Below, in pieces: positions 5,364 through 5,512 of a stretch of DNA of 5,512 nt. The position numbers were made by a program, and so were the translations under genes. Positions within the stretch are counted from its first letter, which is position 1. Each line of letters opens with the position of its first letter. The notes beneath the pieces were generated by a model that worked only from the letters and a program-made list of their open reading frames with translations, was not told where the DNA came from and did no database searches. This stretch comes from DATBAT01 sp036271375 (GTDB lineage Bacteria > Acidobacteriota > Terriglobia > Terriglobales > Acidobacteriaceae): positions 1 to 5,512 of the forward strand of contig DATBAT010000302.1 in NCBI GenBank assembly GCA_036271375.1, read 5' to 3'.

Positions 5364-5376
5364 ACTTCGAACCGCG

Positions 5377-5396
5377 CCGATTCCTGAGAGAATCGG
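5377..5396. repeat. 7-bp stem hairpin just upstream of the tRNA half
   Basis: CCGATTC (5377-5383) and GAATCGG (5390-5396) are perfect inverted repeats around a 6-base loop, ending 14 bases from the tRNA 5' end. It could be part of the tRNA precursor leader or a weak terminator; nothing here decides between them. Confidence 0.4.
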
Positions 5397-5403
5397 GCAA
5401 ACA

Positions 5404-5433
5404 TAGACGGAGCGTCTGTCCACGCTCCGTCTA
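5404..5433 (-). terminator. 12-bp perfect hairpin, probable terminator of the gene entering from the right
   Basis: TAGACGGAGCGT and ACGCTCCGTCTA are perfect complements around a 6-base loop (5416-5421). On the minus strand the stem follows a possible stop codon (5446-5444) by 10 bases and is followed by ATGTTTG, a poor T-run. TACAAT at 5443-5438 on the minus strand resembles a -10 box without a convincing -35, so the hairpin could instead lie at the start of a tRNA precursor transcript. Confidence 0.5.
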
Positions 5434-5443
5434 AAGAATTGTA

Positions 5444-5512
5444 TCAGAGGATTTCCGGTTTTGGAGAGCGCAGCATTTCCTCGCAGCTCGGATTTTCAAA
5501 CGGTGGGGAATT
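5444..5512 (-). CDS. Possible C-terminal end of an unknown chromosomal gene
   Basis: Minus-strand frame from the window edge reads 22 codons (...PPFENPSCEEMLRSPKPEIL) to a TGA at 5446-5444, and a strong hairpin follows. The residue mix is protein-like and the stop-hairpin order is right for a gene end, but the piece is too short to recognise. One other minus frame is also open across this stretch, so the call is weak. Confidence 0.3.
   Translation of the reverse strand, partial: NSPPFENPSCEEMLRSPKPEIL

Noticed and set aside
5364..5376. Circularly permuted tRNA suggested by GGTTCGAA just before the 5' half (minus strand)
   Set aside because: The flanking bases cannot form a T-stem (CGCGG versus TGGGG), so the T-loop-like string is probably chance.

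Overview
The window looks like one end of an integrated, possibly conjugative, mobile element in a bacterium of medium-high G+C content. The integrase style (a four-cysteine insertion before an HKFRHTFAT box), the VirB9/VirB10-like pair and the general codon use remind me of Acidobacteriota, but that assignment is from memory and tentative. The element appears to run from about 5331 leftwards past position 1.

Right edge (5332-5512). This part is probably chromosome. A possible 22-residue C-terminal fragment ends at 5444 on the minus strand, followed by a 12-bp perfect hairpin. Then comes the 5' half of a minus-strand tRNA (5332-5363), whose similarity to a tRNA stops at the anticodon stem/loop border. 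No 3' half follows. This is the natural candidate for the attachment site.

Integration module (3522-5331). A 163-bp control region leads into a complete tyrosine recombinase (3933-5168, minus) with all catalytic residues. A small excisionase-like helix-turn-helix protein (3522-3809, plus) converges on it. Between their 3' ends lies a 33-bp imperfect palindrome.

Divergent control region (3364-3521). Back-to-back candidate promoters drive the HTH gene to the right and a four-gene operon to the left. Both candidate -35 boxes sit inside the arms of a perfect 11-bp inverted repeat. Ten bases of the same motif (TTCGGTCAAA) recur upstream of the integrase, again over a candidate -35 box. This suggests one regulator for integration and transfer functions.

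Transfer/secretion operon (3363 to beyond 1, minus). The order is MoxR-type AAA+ ATPase, exported lytic transglycosylase, VirB9/TrbG-like exported protein with an atypical C-terminal half, and a VirB10/TrbI-like protein cut by the window edge. All three junctions are 4-bp ATGA overlaps, so the set is probably translationally coupled. The transglycosylase would open peptidoglycan, VirB9-like and VirB10-like proteins would build the envelope-spanning part of a type IV secretion channel, and the MoxR ATPase would act as a remodelling chaperone. The MoxR gene leading the operon without a VWA-domain partner is the least expected feature. No relaxase, coupling protein or VirB4 is visible, so conjugation itself is not shown.
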